DNA of 64,000 nucleotides from Ulota crispa (Eukaryota > Streptophyta > Bryopsida > Orthotrichales > Orthotrichaceae), in contig OY987245.1 of assembly GCA_963920765.1 (NCBI GenBank), positions 13,718,727 to 13,782,726 on the forward strand. Reading direction: 5' to 3'. Shown here in pieces: positions 1-11,853 of this stretch. The notes under the pieces are model-generated. The model had not been told where the DNA came from, made no database searches, and worked only from the letters and a program-made list of their open reading frames with translations. The translations under genes and the position numbers were made by a program. Numbering within the stretch: the first letter of the stretch is position 1; each line of letters starts with the position of its first letter.

Positions 1-536
1 TCCATTCTTCACTCAAACCCTTTCCATGTAATTAATTTCTCACCAAATTTGAAACCAATTACATATTTTAAAAGCTTGTAAAGGGGGAAAATATGTGTTA
101 AATTTTGAAAAGTAGAGTATTCCAACTCCATGCCTTTAACCCATGCCAAGTGCAATTTTGCACTGTCAAATATGCTATACTCATCAACTTTTAGTCTTCC
201 ACCAACAATTTTTTTAGCTTTTAACCACCTTTTAGAGCTTGAAATTGCCTCAACTCAAGCGAGCCTCTTGTAGATAGAAAGAGGGACACAATGCACTAAA
301 ATTTGACATGAATCAAATTAGAAGAAGTGTTAATAAAAAATCATTTAGAAAAAGCATCAAATTATGATTTAAATGGTTTTAAAATAATTACAAGTCCACC
401 ATCAATCTAAAACCAATATATTCTCACCTCATTATTAGAGCTTTTAGCATCTGTAATTTTGAAATTTAGATTTAATGAAGTATTCATTGTGTGATTGGGG
501 TGTGATTGGGGAATGGATCTTTGTGTCCCCATCTCT
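1..536. other. AT-rich intergenic DNA, no feature seen
   Basis: Short open frames only, none with recognisable protein similarity or codon-like composition. No tRNA boxes or tandem repeats were seen. Confidence 0.5.
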
Positions 537-844
537 ACATTAAATAGTGCATTTAGGTTGCCCCACACTATTTTATTGAGATTGTACACTTTGTAAATAC
601 TTACTAATACTACAAATAATCTTCATCACTAATTATAGTAATAAACAAACATCAACAACAATAATGATTGGGTTACAACAATAATAGCAATGAGTGGAAA
701 AACAAACTATTCTTGTCCAAGCCGTAAACCAAGTGAGATCCTAGTATGTAAAGTGTTGCATGTGGCCAAGCAATGAGTCACAAGATAACCTTATAAGGTA
801 GGGTAGTCTAATTGATTAGGCAACCTAAATGCACTATTTAATGT
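537..844. mobile_element. MITE family D, copy 1
   Basis: About 308 bp bounded by long terminal inverted repeats: the left end reads ACATTAAATAGTGCATTTAG and the right end is its reverse complement. There is no coding capacity. Related copies lie at about 38473-38770, 38788-39123, 39134-39425, 47078-47356 and 50796-51106, with a fragment at 43097-43145. I could not define a target duplication, so the superfamily is not assigned. Confidence 0.8.
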
Positions 845-1219
845 CCTTTAAGTATTCTAACTGTTAGATAATTTTGAGCCCTCAAAGAGCTCCTAATATT
901 TGACAAAACAAGCTATTATTTGGGGGCTAGGCATGCTAGCATGAGTATGGACACCATGACTCATATCTACTACTATCTTTTATGAACGCCCCAGCCACAT
1001 GCACAATCTAAAACAATACACTAAAAGGCATTGCATAAATAAAATACGTAAATGAACTCACTAGTCACTCTCCAAGTACTTCACTCATTCATACAAATAG
1101 AGTGAAATAGAATTCATGGTTCTATTGTACCCAAATCTTTGTCCAATTGGATGGCATTACAATATAAGTTTCATGATTGCATTGAACTCAAAGGGAGGGC
1201 AAAAATAGGGGATTAGTGA
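845..1219. other. AT-rich intergenic DNA, no feature seen
   Basis: Between two MITEs. No open frame or repeat that I can support. Confidence 0.45.
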
Positions 1220-1227
1220 TTTATTTA

Positions 1228-1621
1228 GGGAATTGATATGTGCACACCCCCTGTGAAGTAATTTATAGATTTCTACCATCATAAACGTGAATTTGAGAAT
1301 TTTGAATTCAGATTTGGATTTAGAGACCATGGTTTACTCTAGAACCATAAATTTTTTTGCAATTGAACAACATCCAATGAAAAAGCTTATCTTTTTTTAC
1401 AAACAATAGTACAAGTAACACTTTTTCCCCTAGCTAAGCTTTTTCACTAAGTGTTGTTTAATTGCAACATTTTTTTTATGGTTCTAGACTAAACTATGAT
1501 CTCTAAATCCAAATTTGAATTCAAGATTCTCAAATTCAGATTTTTGATGGTAGAAATCTATAATTTTTTTCATAGGGGGGTGTGCAAATATCAACCCCCC
1601 GGTGTGCACATATCAATTCCC
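1228..1621. mobile_element. MITE family A, copy 1 (hAT-like, 8-bp duplication)
   Basis: A 394-bp fold-back element with ends GGGAATTGATATGTGCACAC and its reverse complement. It is flanked by a perfect 8-bp direct repeat TTTATTTA (1220-1227 and 1622-1629). Most of its length is self-complementary, so a transcript would fold into a long hairpin. The 8-bp duplication fits the hAT superfamily. Further copies lie at 11426-11845 and 62625-63037. Confidence 0.85.
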
Positions 1622-1629
1622 TTTATTTA

Positions 1630-2111
1630 TTATAAAAAGTACACATCTTGGGGTCCTTTTTCAAACTTTGGAGGGGGCTCTCTGAGGGCTCAATATTTTC
1701 TAAATTTTGGATGAAATGGTGTAGCCCTCACATTGGGAAAATTTTGAGCCTTCCAAGAGCCCTCTACAAAATCTTTAAAGGGGTTTGCAAATATGTACTT
1801 ACTATGACAAACAAATCTCTAATCTCCTATTTTTACTCACCCTTTGAATTCAATGCAATCATGAAAATTACATTATTATGTTATCCCAATTGGCCAAAAA
1901 TTATGGGTACAAATGTACAACAGGACCATAAATTGTACTTTACTCTATTTGAATAGATGAATGAAGTACTTGGATAATAACTAGTAAGTGCATTTGCATA
2001 TTTTATGAGTGTAATGCTTTTTTATTGTTTTGGATTGTACATGTGGCTTAGGTCCTTCATTCAAGGTAGCAATAGGTATGAGTGCCCTTTTCTTGTACTC
2101 ATGCTAGCCAA
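1630..2111. other. Intergenic DNA, no gene seen
   Basis: AT-rich, with no coding signal that I can recognise. Confidence 0.4.
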
Positions 2112-3068
2112 TTAATTCCCAAAGGACCAACTGACCTCTCGGGGGACAAGTGGTACTTTGGGCATGTACCTTTGGATAAGTTGCATTTTGTATTTTTCTG
2201 AAACTTTTATTGAAGGTGGGGAATTCAAAGACCTACATGGGCATTTATTTATTTTTCATTTTGACATTTGACAAAAAAGTTATGCATTAATTTATGAAAA
2301 TTTGGAGAGGATTGCCCTTATTTGCCCATCTTGGTAGCTCATAAAACTTCTTTAAAATTTACATTTTTTAAAAATAAAATTTGAAATTGCAGGGCTTTTT
2401 AGATTTTTTATACATGGGAAGCTTTGAATCATTCCATTTCAATCAATGAAATGAAATTTACAAGGAGTTTTTGTTTGCAGGCAATTATAAATTTTCCACT
2501 CCAAAATAAACTTTGAAGTTCTTTATTTTACTCAATTTTCAATATTTTGGAAAAAACAATTTAACCAAAGAAATAGATTGTTTATTATAACATTATAACT
2601 GCTAGGATTTGCATTCTTTGTTTTAATAATTAAATCCTTAACAACTTAGTGTTTAGACTCATTCTCTACATCTTTTAACTTACTATTTTTTCCCATGTCT
2701 TGTATGGTTCCAAATTTCCAATTGATTTGAAGATTCTCCCACATATACCTAACTTGATCTCCTATATGGAAAAATAAAAGCTCAACTTTGGGTAGAGCAG
2801 TTTTTTTCATGTAAAGATGTGGTCAAAGGCTTCTAAAATTTACGAACTATAGGGAGTTTTTTTTTTTTTTCTCATTTTGGATGTAAATATCTCCCTCCTC
2901 TCCATCTAGAATGACATGGTTTTTTTTCCCACAAGTACCTCTTCTAGTCTTAGGCAAGATCCTATGATTGGATTTCCAAAAAAAAAAAATAGAAAACTAC
3001 CTTCTTACTCATTCCATAGAAGTGGCAGTTTATAGTGATTTTGGCAAAAGAAAGGGTTTGGTCCTTTA
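2112..3068. mobile_element. Long diverged TTAA-type element (family E)
   Basis: The left edge (TTAATTCCCAAAGGACC) and the following 250 bp resemble the left arms of the elements at 14829 and 48032, including the shared block around GGGCATGTACCT. The right edge GGTCCTTTA matches the right edge of the 48032 copy. It is old and diverged, with no open frame of note and imprecise boundaries. Confidence 0.5.
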
Positions 3069-3309
3069 CCCTTGAGCGCCCAAGAGACATTATACTGTCT
3101 CTCCAAAAGCTGGGTCAACGCAAGTTTGATTGTTGTAATCTCATTGCTCCTTTGGTCAAACCATCTCCAATCAAGCCCATCACGATGGAGATGCTTTCTA
3201 CTAACAATTTATACGGTCCAATCTTGTAGATTGTAATTTTTAGTCCACAAGGGGTACTTTAATTGCAAGTAGGTCAAGTGTTTTTGGGCTGAAGCCTGGG
3301 CGCTTAGGG
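3069..3309. mobile_element. Small TTAA-type element (family E, CCCTTGAGCGCC subgroup)
   Basis: The left end CCCTTGAGCGCC and right end GGGCGCTTAGGG are inverted. The size and ends match the cleaner copies at 8864-9105 and 26447-26674. The flanking TTAA is degenerate on both sides, so this copy is probably old. It abuts the preceding element. Confidence 0.55.
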
Positions 3310-3584
3310 ATTAAGGGGTTAACCATTAAACGCTGACTTGCCAAGGCCCATAGTTGTGGCCTGCCCTATACTCAATTACAATACTCAGGCTGTGCCCAAC
3401 CTATAATATTGCTTCAAAAAGTAAGAAAAGTCAATAGTGCATGCTGCCCACATGAAATTTGTAAGAAAGGCAGGAGGGGACTTATCAACCATAGTTGTGA
3501 ATGTTCTCACAAATTTTGGTTTTGAAAACATGAGGACTTTCAATCAATCCAATTTTGGCACTCCATGGTGAAGAACCTCGCAAC

Positions 3585-4320
3585 CATGGTTGTTACATTG
3601 GACCGCCTGTTCGCCTCCCCGCCCATATGCCCAAAGTGTCCGATTGAGGTCATGGTCCATCCGATAAAGTCAACTCATAGTTGACTTTAAAAAATGGTCC
3701 AAAATAATAAAAAAAAACTTACTTCATACATGCTAGTCATGGTTGTCTTCCCTGACACGGCGACAACTTGACAAACTTGACGTCATAGATGAACATGATC
3801 CCCTTTGTCCGTCTAGTAGAGTCAACTTCAAAGTTGACTTTTAAATAAAGCACTTTTTGTTTTTGATTTTGACATATTCATGTTTCATTTCATTGAAGTA
3901 TCTCAATTCAATATACACTTATTAGATTCAACATTCTGGGTCATATTTAAAATAGATTTTCAAATTATCTCAACTTTTGAATAGGGCCTTATTAGACACG
4001 ATTGTCACTCATACTTGACAATTGTCATACGCAACATTAGACGTCAAACAAACAACACAACGACCAAATTTCAAAATCTGTCCGACAAGACAACGCTGAT
4101 GCTAGTGACATTCATTGTTGCCAACATGAAGTCAAAATGTGGATTCAAAACCTTATCACGTAATAAACATGAAAATTTATAATTCGATTCTTCCATTTTT
4201 AGGTCAAAAACCCTAAAAATGCCCTAATCCGCCCATTTGGTCTGATTTGTCTGCCCATGCTATTTGATTTGTCCGCCTGTCCATGTTATCCGACAGTCTC
4301 AACTTGCTTGAAGTAACAAC
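3585..4320. repeat. Dispersed repeat with inverted segments
   Basis: Contains several copies of the pyrimidine-rich phrase around GTCCGCCTG and blocks such as GTCAACTCATAGTTGAC. A related sequence in the opposite orientation occurs at about 24250-24460. Probably an eroded transposon. No coding region is visible. Confidence 0.45.
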
Positions 4321-4439
4321 CCTGCTTGCAATGATCAATTTTGAAAAAAAATTGAATAAAAAAAACTTTTTTCCAACCCTCAGATTGTTTTTTTTGCATG
4401 GAAAGGACGATAATCGTCTTCTTCGACCTGTAGGGGTTA

Positions 4440-6066
4440 ATAGATTGGTTTGTCAGACCTTAGGGGCTGCTCAAAATTTTCCACAGTGTGGATTACTACG
4501 GGCAAAAGAACCGCTGCCCGGGGCACATCCGGGCATCTGACCGAGAGGGAATCGTTAGCGCCGTGCCCGGAAGGAGAAGCGTGCTTGTTGTCAGAGCCTC
4601 ACTGGGCTTGCTGGCAGGCTGGAGGCTGGACTGCTGGAGAGGGGGGGCTAGATCCGGTGGTGTCTCTTCGCTGCCTCGCGTTCCTCGCGCTTGCCAAGTT
4701 GTCTGTTGTACTATCGCCCTCGTACCCTCGCCTCCTCACCTGCCTGCCCTTCGACAGGACGACGACGTTGCGGCCATTGCTGCTTAGATCCTTGTACTTC
4801 CCTCTTGCCGTCGAATCTGCCTGCCACTCACGCTTCCATCTCCATCCAGGCGACCTTGGTCGGCGTTCCTGTCGTCGTCGACACCTCCCTCTAGTTCCTG
4901 AACCATGCAACTGCGCCTACCGTAGGTTATTAACCATCTCTAGAGTGTGTCCGACCTGGCTGTGCCTCTTGTCAAACCATTAGTCCGTTCGGTGAATGTC
5001 CAGAGCAACCCGGGAAGGCAAACATCTCACCCACTTGCATGCAGCAGATCGATCCAAAGCGTGTCCTAGATTACTCCGTGCTTGTTGGTGATTCTGCGAT
5101 CGAGATTCGGGGTTACAGCTTGCCTCACTAATTTAATTACTTCCTAGCGGTGGTGTTTTGGCGGTGTCTGTCCAGTGGGTTATTTGATTCGCACTGTAAC
5201 TAGATTTCAAAGAGGTTTACGTCGGGACAACGAATACTGTTTATGCATACACCCGTGTCCGTTTCAACAGGGTTAGATCGTTGTTTTCCTGAAGAGTATT
5301 TTCCTGACAGGAATTATCCCAAAATCTCGTTACTGAGACACTGCTGCGAGTGAGCGGAACACTATAGTTGCTTAAGCTGGCATCAAAATCGTTCCACTGA
5401 GTGTTAGTGGGAAGAAGAAGAAGGTATCGCCGGGAATTGTCTTAGCGTTTGGTTAGATCTGCTGCAGTCGTTTGACGAAGTTCAACCTCATATATCGTTA
5501 CCGCGTTTCGTGGGTGTGATCCGGTGTGTTCATGATTCCGTGGTATCCGATATGAAGGTGGATGACTGAAGTGGCATATTCCGTTGTCGTTGTCGAGGTC
5601 TCGTAGGGCGAGATCTATCTAGTGCACGCGGCTCCAAGCGCTGTCTCCGGTGCGAATCGGCAAGCTGATCCAACCCCGTGCTGGTGTCCCGTCGTGCCAG
5701 CATATGGTACATTACAGGAGTAGTCATGGTGCTTGTGTCGACGTCGTGCTCCTTACCGCCATACTCCAGAGATTGTGTCCAGTGAAAGAGTCCGAGGGTA
5801 TCGCTGCAAAGGAAATCACGATAGCGACCAATAGCCAGCCCGTTTCGGTGATGCACTTCGGTGAGGTCATCTCTTAGATCCTCTCTTCTCTCTCTTATAT
5901 CTCTTTCACTCAGTGCGAATGATCCCTTTCACCATTCAATAGGTCCTGGGCAGTAGTCCACCTCAAATCTTAGTTTTCTTTCAAATATTTCTTCGTTGAA
6001 ACCCCCGCCAAGTGTGTGCACCTCTTCGCACAATACTCGGTGCTAGTTCGGAGTATCGCCTTGGCA
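4440..6066 (+). promoter_or_regulatory. GC-rich promoter and 5' leader of the MYB-CC gene
   Basis: Composition shifts sharply from AT-rich to GC-rich near 4440 and stays so up to the MYB-CC start codon. A pyrimidine-rich tract at about 5878-5912 resembles a plant Y-patch, so a transcription start near 5915 is plausible (inference). Just downstream, at 5919-5942, is a tiny upstream open reading frame (MIPFTIQ, then stop) that could damp translation of the main frame. Longer open frames on both strands here look like by-products of GC-richness, since none resembles a known protein. Confidence 0.5.
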
Positions 6067-9000
6067 ATGTATCAAATGAAGAAGTACACAAGCCCTGGAT
6101 TGATTCCGCACAGGCCGCAGACCATGTCGTACCAAGACAGATCCTCCATGTATGGCGCTCCCCTCATGGCAGGCGAATTCAGCCCCACAGACCCAAAGCC
6201 TCGGCTTCGATGGACTGCAGATTTGCATGAGCGCTTCGTGGACGCCGTCAACCAACTCGGTGGTGCCGACAGTACGTTCAACCCACTCCACTCCCTTCTA
6301 TTCTGAAGCCATTCCCTCAATCAATCCTCAAATAATTGCTGTGATTGACGCTGCCACTCAAATTGCTCACCTGCATTCTGTGGATATACAAGACGTCCAC
6401 ACTCAAATCTCATGACTAAAAAATGAATATGAATTGTAGATATCAGTATTGTTTGCTACACACGTTTTTTTCTTTTTGCTTTTGGTTTATTCTGAAAATG
6501 TAATGTTCTGTTTTTGTGCTCGTTTGTGCAGAGGCTACACCGAAATCTGTGATGCGAGTGATGGGCGTGAAGGGCCTCACCCTTTACCATTTAAAAAGCC
6601 ATCTGCAGGTGAGATCACTGCCACAGATTCATCACTTTTAGAGAACTGCGTGTTCAGTGAGTGCTGATTCCTGTTTTTTTTGAGGGTGTGAGTTTTGACT
6701 AAATTTTGTGGATACTTGTGTTTTTGACTTGCAGAAGTTCAGACTTGGGAAGCAGCTACAGAGAGACTCTCATGCAGCAAGCCAAGATGGTAATTCATGA
6801 ATAGAAACCCTTTTACATGTTTCTGGAATGTGTGGATACATATTTGCTTAATATATCATTGTAAAATTGTTACTGAAAGTTTGAGACTGTTTTTTCAGGG
6901 TCTCCGCATCTGAATGGTACTGGCCATGGTGCATCTGACAGCAAACTTGCGATCTCACAAAATCCTCAAGAGTACGTTGACGGACCTTTCTTCAATTCTT
7001 CTGTAACGTTGTAAAGAACAATTGTTGGCGATTTACCGTCTGACATGGGCAAACAGACCTTCAGCCATGCTTAGTAGTCCGGGAATAGAATTTAGGGGTA
7101 GATTTCATCCCAGAACTTTTGACGTAACATGACCCTCTAAGCATGTCTCCTTGGGATAGGGTGTCTCATTGTTCATAAATGTGTTAATACCCCCGAGAGT
7201 ATGTTGAAAAATCTTCTCTCAGTTCTATTTTTCTCTAGGTCTATGTTAATTAATATTGGCGATTAAATCATGTTACAGTGTAAAAATATGCCCTAAAATA
7301 TGCTCAATAGAATGGTTTTTGTTTCAAAATCCTAAGAGAACATCTATCACAGTGATCTAGATTCCATACCAGAACTTTGGATACAATAAAACTTCACAAA
7401 TAACGGGACTTTGAACATGTCCCAAATTATTGTTCCCCGGTCTTTCATTGTCTCAAACTGTGATGTAGCTATTAGGAAGGGTGACAAATGACCATTGTTA
7501 ATCAATTCTAGCAAGACTTTGTGAAAGTGGGGACCTTGTCACCGAGGAATCAGCGGCCCATTAAATAAAAATCGCTGGCTCTAGGATTGTTGTAGATGCT
7601 GGTAACTAGCAGCAATCCCATATACGATTTTCACTTTTAGCGCAAGGGAAAATATCACGGATACCCCTGAAGTTTGCAATACTTACATACATACCCTGCT
7701 TTTTCAGAAATTACACAAATACCTTTGGACCATAATTTTCAGGTGTTCGTTTTGTTGTGCATGCCACTTCCTTTCTTCTTTTGTGCGCACATTGCTTCTT
7801 TTCTGTTTCATTACATTCCCTTCTTCAACATTGGTCATGAGCACAACTAATAAATGCCTAAAAATTATGGTCAAAGGGTATTTGTGTAATATCTGAAAAA
7901 GCAGGGACATCTATGCAAGTATTGTAAACTTCAAGGGTATTCATGGAAATTTCTCTTTGCTCAAATGGCTAAAAACAATTTCCAAATTTAGCATTGTAAA
8001 GTTCACAATTGTTTTTAGTTGCATAAATTTTTTGGCAGCAATACTGCAAAGTTTCAATCAGTTTAACCCCTAAAATCATCATATTTGCTAAATTGGGAAA
8101 AAGAGTATATTTTGGGACTTCTGAAGGTTTTAGGTGATCACCTAAAACTGAGCTCGCAGCAGTTTTCTTTGGTACACGTGCCCTCACCTAAGAGGAGGAA
8201 TTTGTGAGAGAATTTTTTTTAGTGATTCAGACTAAATCTGATACCTTCGAATATGGTTTAAGGTAACTTTTTGGGTTTAAGGTGGAGTTCAAAATGGTAC
8301 TGTTTACCAATTTAACAAATATGGTGTTTAAACCTTTGAGCGCGTTGCTGCAACCATTAGAATACGAGGTGTTTTTCTTGTATTTGGAATAGATTCACAC
8401 CTCTACTACATTTGAAATCAAAAAATAATTATTGGAGAAAAGATCAAAGCGGTCCTAGTGAGCTACTTAAGATCCCAGATTAAAACTTCTTATTGGTAGC
8501 AAATGCTAATAATATAGCAACGTATATACTATGCCCTACGGTCATTTTAGAATTAAGTGTTAAAGATAGCTGTTAGTGGTAAGGTTCCACAAATGTCTAG
8601 AGGGCGGAAAGACAAAAAAGAAAGAAAGAGCTAAGGCAACAACACCCACAAGCGTGAGTTTAAGCTTTATAGGGTATGTACCCAGATTGAACAAGCTTAA
8701 AAATAATATTGTTAGATTAGAAAGAAGGAATGAAAAATATTGGCATCAATTCCAAAGTTTCAATTGCAAACATTTGTTCACAAAGATTTTTCAAAGTTAT
8801 AAATCACTGAAATTGTATAGTTGTGTGTAAGAGATGCTAAAAACAATACTCATTGGTTCTTAACCCTTGAGCGCCCCACAGCCCCAAATATTGCCTCTCA
8901 TAATTGAAAAAGTTCCATGTTTGACTATTATAATCTTTTCATCAATAAAGACAAATTATGTGTCCTTTTTTCTTGTACTTTTGGGCCTATGTCCCCTACC

Positions 9001-10423
9001 AATCAGTATGGCTGGATTTTATGAATCTAGTTTGTCATGACAGATTAGTTGGATTGAGTGTGACTAGGTTTGCATTTTGGTGAATATGGCGTGAGCGCTC
9101 AGGGGTTAAATAGTGAGATGAGGCACTCAAAATTATCATGTTAGTCACCCACAACCACCACTTTGTTACCCACCATCACTTCATCATACATAACCATCAC
9201 TCTGTCACACATAACTATTTGATTTCATACCTCACTGTGCCAGTGACGCCCATGGGGACGGTCACGCTTAGCGGTGCTGAATTTGTGAGACATGCGAGGC
9301 AGCTAGCTGACACATATGCATGTGTGGAAACACGGTTGTTGGTGGTGCAGCAGCAGCAGCACGCTGCAACGAGGTGAAGCAAGGCAGCTGCAAATGGAAG
9401 TGCAGCAACGGCTGCAAGAGCAACTGGAGGTGCAGAGGCACCTGCAGCTGCGCATCGAGGCGCAGGGCAAGTACCTGCAGTCCATTCTCGAGAAGGCCAA
9501 GGATACGCTGGCCGACCACACGGCGGCGTCGCCCGTGCTCAAGGCCGCGCACCAGCAGCTCACGGAGCTGGCATCCAAGGTCCATTATGATCCCCTGCCG
9601 GGCCTCCCGTCTTTCGAGTCCCTCAACCACGTGCCAGGCTTGACCCCTCCTGAGCTATTACACCATCATCACCCCCACCATCAGCACCCCCACCAGCATC
9701 ACAACCAGCATCACCAGGATCACCAGCAACACCACCACGACCAGCATCACCAGCATCTCAACAACAATAACAACAGTAATACGCACCACTTGGGGCCACC
9801 CGGCCACGTTAATGTTCCGGCTATGGCTTCTCACAACATGCTCCAGCAGCAAATCAGCTCGTCTCAGAAAAACTACGCTCCCAATCTCTCGGTCCTCACC
9901 CAACCCAACAATAACGAGAACGAATTCCCTGGTATGTAAAATGCTCATTTCTTAAACTCTATTTTTACTGCTACAACCTGCTTTCTATCTAGTGTTGGTT
10001 TGTAAAGCAAAGTTACATCTTTTTGGTGGTTGTTTTTTTATTGGTAAAATTTGTGGAATTATGACAACTTGAGTAGTATTAGCGCTATATCAATTAGGTG
10101 ATACTCGCATGGAAATACCTCTAGTTAGTGACGGTGGAGATACAGGGGGTCTGTCAAGCCAATAGAACCAAAATGTACAACTCCTTTCAATGGCAATCGC
10201 AATTGCAGTGTATATTCTTACCTCTTGCAACTTTCTAAATAACTGTGCCAAAGAGATGAGTGTCCATTTTGGTTTTGCTTTTCGTTGGGGGTAAGTTAGT
10301 AGCTTCCTGGGTCCTTTTGGTAGGGGCAGGGGTCAGTTGTGGCAGCCAGTAATTATTATATCTGAATAGAGAGTAGAAACGGTCGCCCGACTGCGGTTTC
10401 CAGGTAGAATGAAGAGTGCAATT

Positions 10424-10455
<32 letters not shown>

Positions 10456-10952
10456 GGCGATGGTGATCGAGTGCAGAGGTTTTGCAATCACTAGGATCTG
10501 CTGCTGCTGCCCGAATAGGACCTCATGGGCAGTGTGCTCACAGCCGGCCTTGCAGGGTTCCGGCAATGAAAGCACGTACGCACGTGCGAGGCTGCTGTGA
10601 CGCATTGCTGCAAGCAAGCATGAATGAAGCCCAAGCCTGAAATCCAACAAATGTATCCATGGCATGCTGGCGCTCCCTAGCTTATCGTCTGGGGTGGACG
10701 GGGGGGATTATTACAGGAGGAGGTTCTACCCACAACGGTCGCTCCCCGCACGCAACCTTTCTGCTGGAAAACGGCGGCCTCTCCGCCTTCGACAGGCCTG
10801 CACCTCGCCACAGCGACGTCGATCATCACAACGGCGCTGCTCTCATGGCTGGTCTCGACCCCAACGCTTTCCACGCCGGCGACGCATCCGCGGTCATCCC
10901 TCGCTCTGGTGGAAGCCTGGACCTCAACGCTTTTGGCTGGGATCGAACCTAG
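6067..10952 (+). CDS. MYB-CC (GARP/PHR1-like) transcription factor, six exons
   Basis: DNA-binding regulator of the MYB-CC family, which includes PHR1, the PHL proteins and APL and acts in the nucleus as dimers. Exon model: 6067-6271, 6532-6608, 6735-6789, 6899-6971, 9360-9931, 10717-10952. All introns are GT-AG with compatible phases, giving 405 residues. The MYB domain spans about residues 44-100 (PKPRLRWTADLHERF, then VKGLTLYHLKSHLQKFRLGK). The coiled-coil LHEQLE-type region is at about 139-184 (EVQQRLQEQLE, then RIEAQGKYLQ). A His/Gln/Asn-rich low-complexity tract follows at about 238-280, and the protein ends in SLDLNAFGWDRT. The start was chosen because MYQMKKY resembles the N-termini of APL-type relatives; no in-frame ATG lies between 6016 and 6067. 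Usual family length is 250-450 residues. At the start of exon 5 the usual LQMTEALRMQ reads LQRGEARQLQ. Target genes cannot be inferred. Confidence 0.88.
7646..7954. mobile_element. MITE family H, copy 1, in MYB-CC intron 4
   Basis: A fold-back element of about 310 bp. The left arm (ATACCCCTGAAGTTTGCAAT) pairs with a right arm near 7922-7954. A second copy lies at about 61750-62060. There is no coding capacity. It sits inside the 2.4-kb intron 4, which has been enlarged by three such insertions. Confidence 0.7.
8072..8328. mobile_element. MITE family F, copy 1, in MYB-CC intron 4
   Basis: A 257-bp element whose ends carry the family-F terminal repeat (consensus AACACCATATTCATTAAATT). The interior contains the recognisable block CTCACCTAAGAGGAGGAATT. 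Other copies lie near 12593, 14651, 16166, 21686, 21991, 23470 and 24740. Confidence 0.75.
8864..9105. mobile_element. TTAA-flanked MITE (family E) in MYB-CC intron 4
   Basis: A 242-bp element with ends CCCTTGAGCGC and GCGCTCAGGGG, flanked directly by TTAA on both sides (8860-8863 and 9106-9109). It is non-coding. It lies about 255 bp upstream of exon 5. Confidence 0.75.
10426..10455. repeat. GGCA tetranucleotide microsatellite
   Basis: About eight tandem GGCA units inside intron 5 of the MYB-CC gene. Confidence 0.9.
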
Positions 10953-11417
10953 CTCATGAGTCTCCAGCACTGCAACACAGCTCTCGGGGAACGTCTTTCC
11001 ATCGCCATCTCTGTCTTCTTCGTCTCGCAGCTCTCTGGCAGCTCTCTAGCTTGTTTTTCCTTGCGCATGTCCATATTTGGATCGACAGCTTTCTGTACTT
11101 TAGAGGATTTGGATGCTTTGGTCTTTATACTCTTTGCTTCTTTTTTTTGTAATGTATAAGGTACTGTGACGACGTGGAGTGGGAAGGTGGCTTGTTTAGT
11201 ATATCTAGATTTTTTCAGTTGTAAGCTTAGTTGGAAACAGTGCTGGTTTGAAGAGTTTTTCCTTAAAATATTTGTAGTCTGATGGCTTTCATGTGTGACT
11301 GTGACTGTAAGCGCTCTATGCAGCAGTTATTCTGGACCGCCAAATAATATACTGAAGTGGCTGGTTTTGTCAGGACGTGGTTGTTTTGAAAATGGGGATC
11401 AGTGGCTTTTAAATGGT
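10953..11417 (+). other. Probable 3' untranslated region and downstream flank of MYB-CC gene
   Basis: Follows the TAG stop. It is T-rich with several weak polyadenylation-like motifs (for example near 11145 and 11265) but no canonical AATAAA, so the transcript end is not fixed. No other gene is seen before the next MITE. Confidence 0.4.
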
Positions 11418-11425
11418 TTAATTAT

Positions 11426-11845
11426 GGGAATTGATATGTGCACACCGGGGTTGATATTTGTGCACACCGGGGTTGATATTTGCACACCCCGTGGGAGGTA
11501 AATTGTAAATTTCCATCAAAAATCTGAATTTGAGAATTTTGAATTCAGATTTGGACTTAGAGACCGTGGTTTACTCTAGAACCGTAAAAAAGTTTACAAT
11601 TGAACAACAACCAATAAAAAAGTTTATCTTTTTTATAAACAAAAATAAAAGTAATAATTTTTCCACTATCTAAGCTTTTTCACTAAGTGTTATTTAATTG
11701 CAAATTTTTTTAATGATTCTAGAGTAAACCATGGTCTCTAAATCCAAATCTAAATTCAAAATTCTCAAATTCATATTTTTGATGGTAGAAATCCACCTCC
11801 AGGGGTGTGCCAATATCAACCCCCGGTGTGCACATATCAATTCCC
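11426..11845. mobile_element. MITE family A, copy 2 (hAT-like)
   Basis: A 420-bp fold-back with the same ends as the 1228 copy, flanked by TTAATTAT/TTAATTAC (seven of eight matching). The left end has an extra subterminal duplication: the phrase GGGGTTGATATTTG occurs twice in a row. The body is self-complementary. Confidence 0.85.
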
Positions 11846-11853
11846 TTAATTAC

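Noticed and set aside
4450..4983. 177-codon open frame and overlapping frames on both strands in the GC-rich leader
   Set aside because: Overlapping open frames on both strands are expected in GC-rich DNA, no domain is recognisable, and the region lies directly upstream of the MYB-CC gene.
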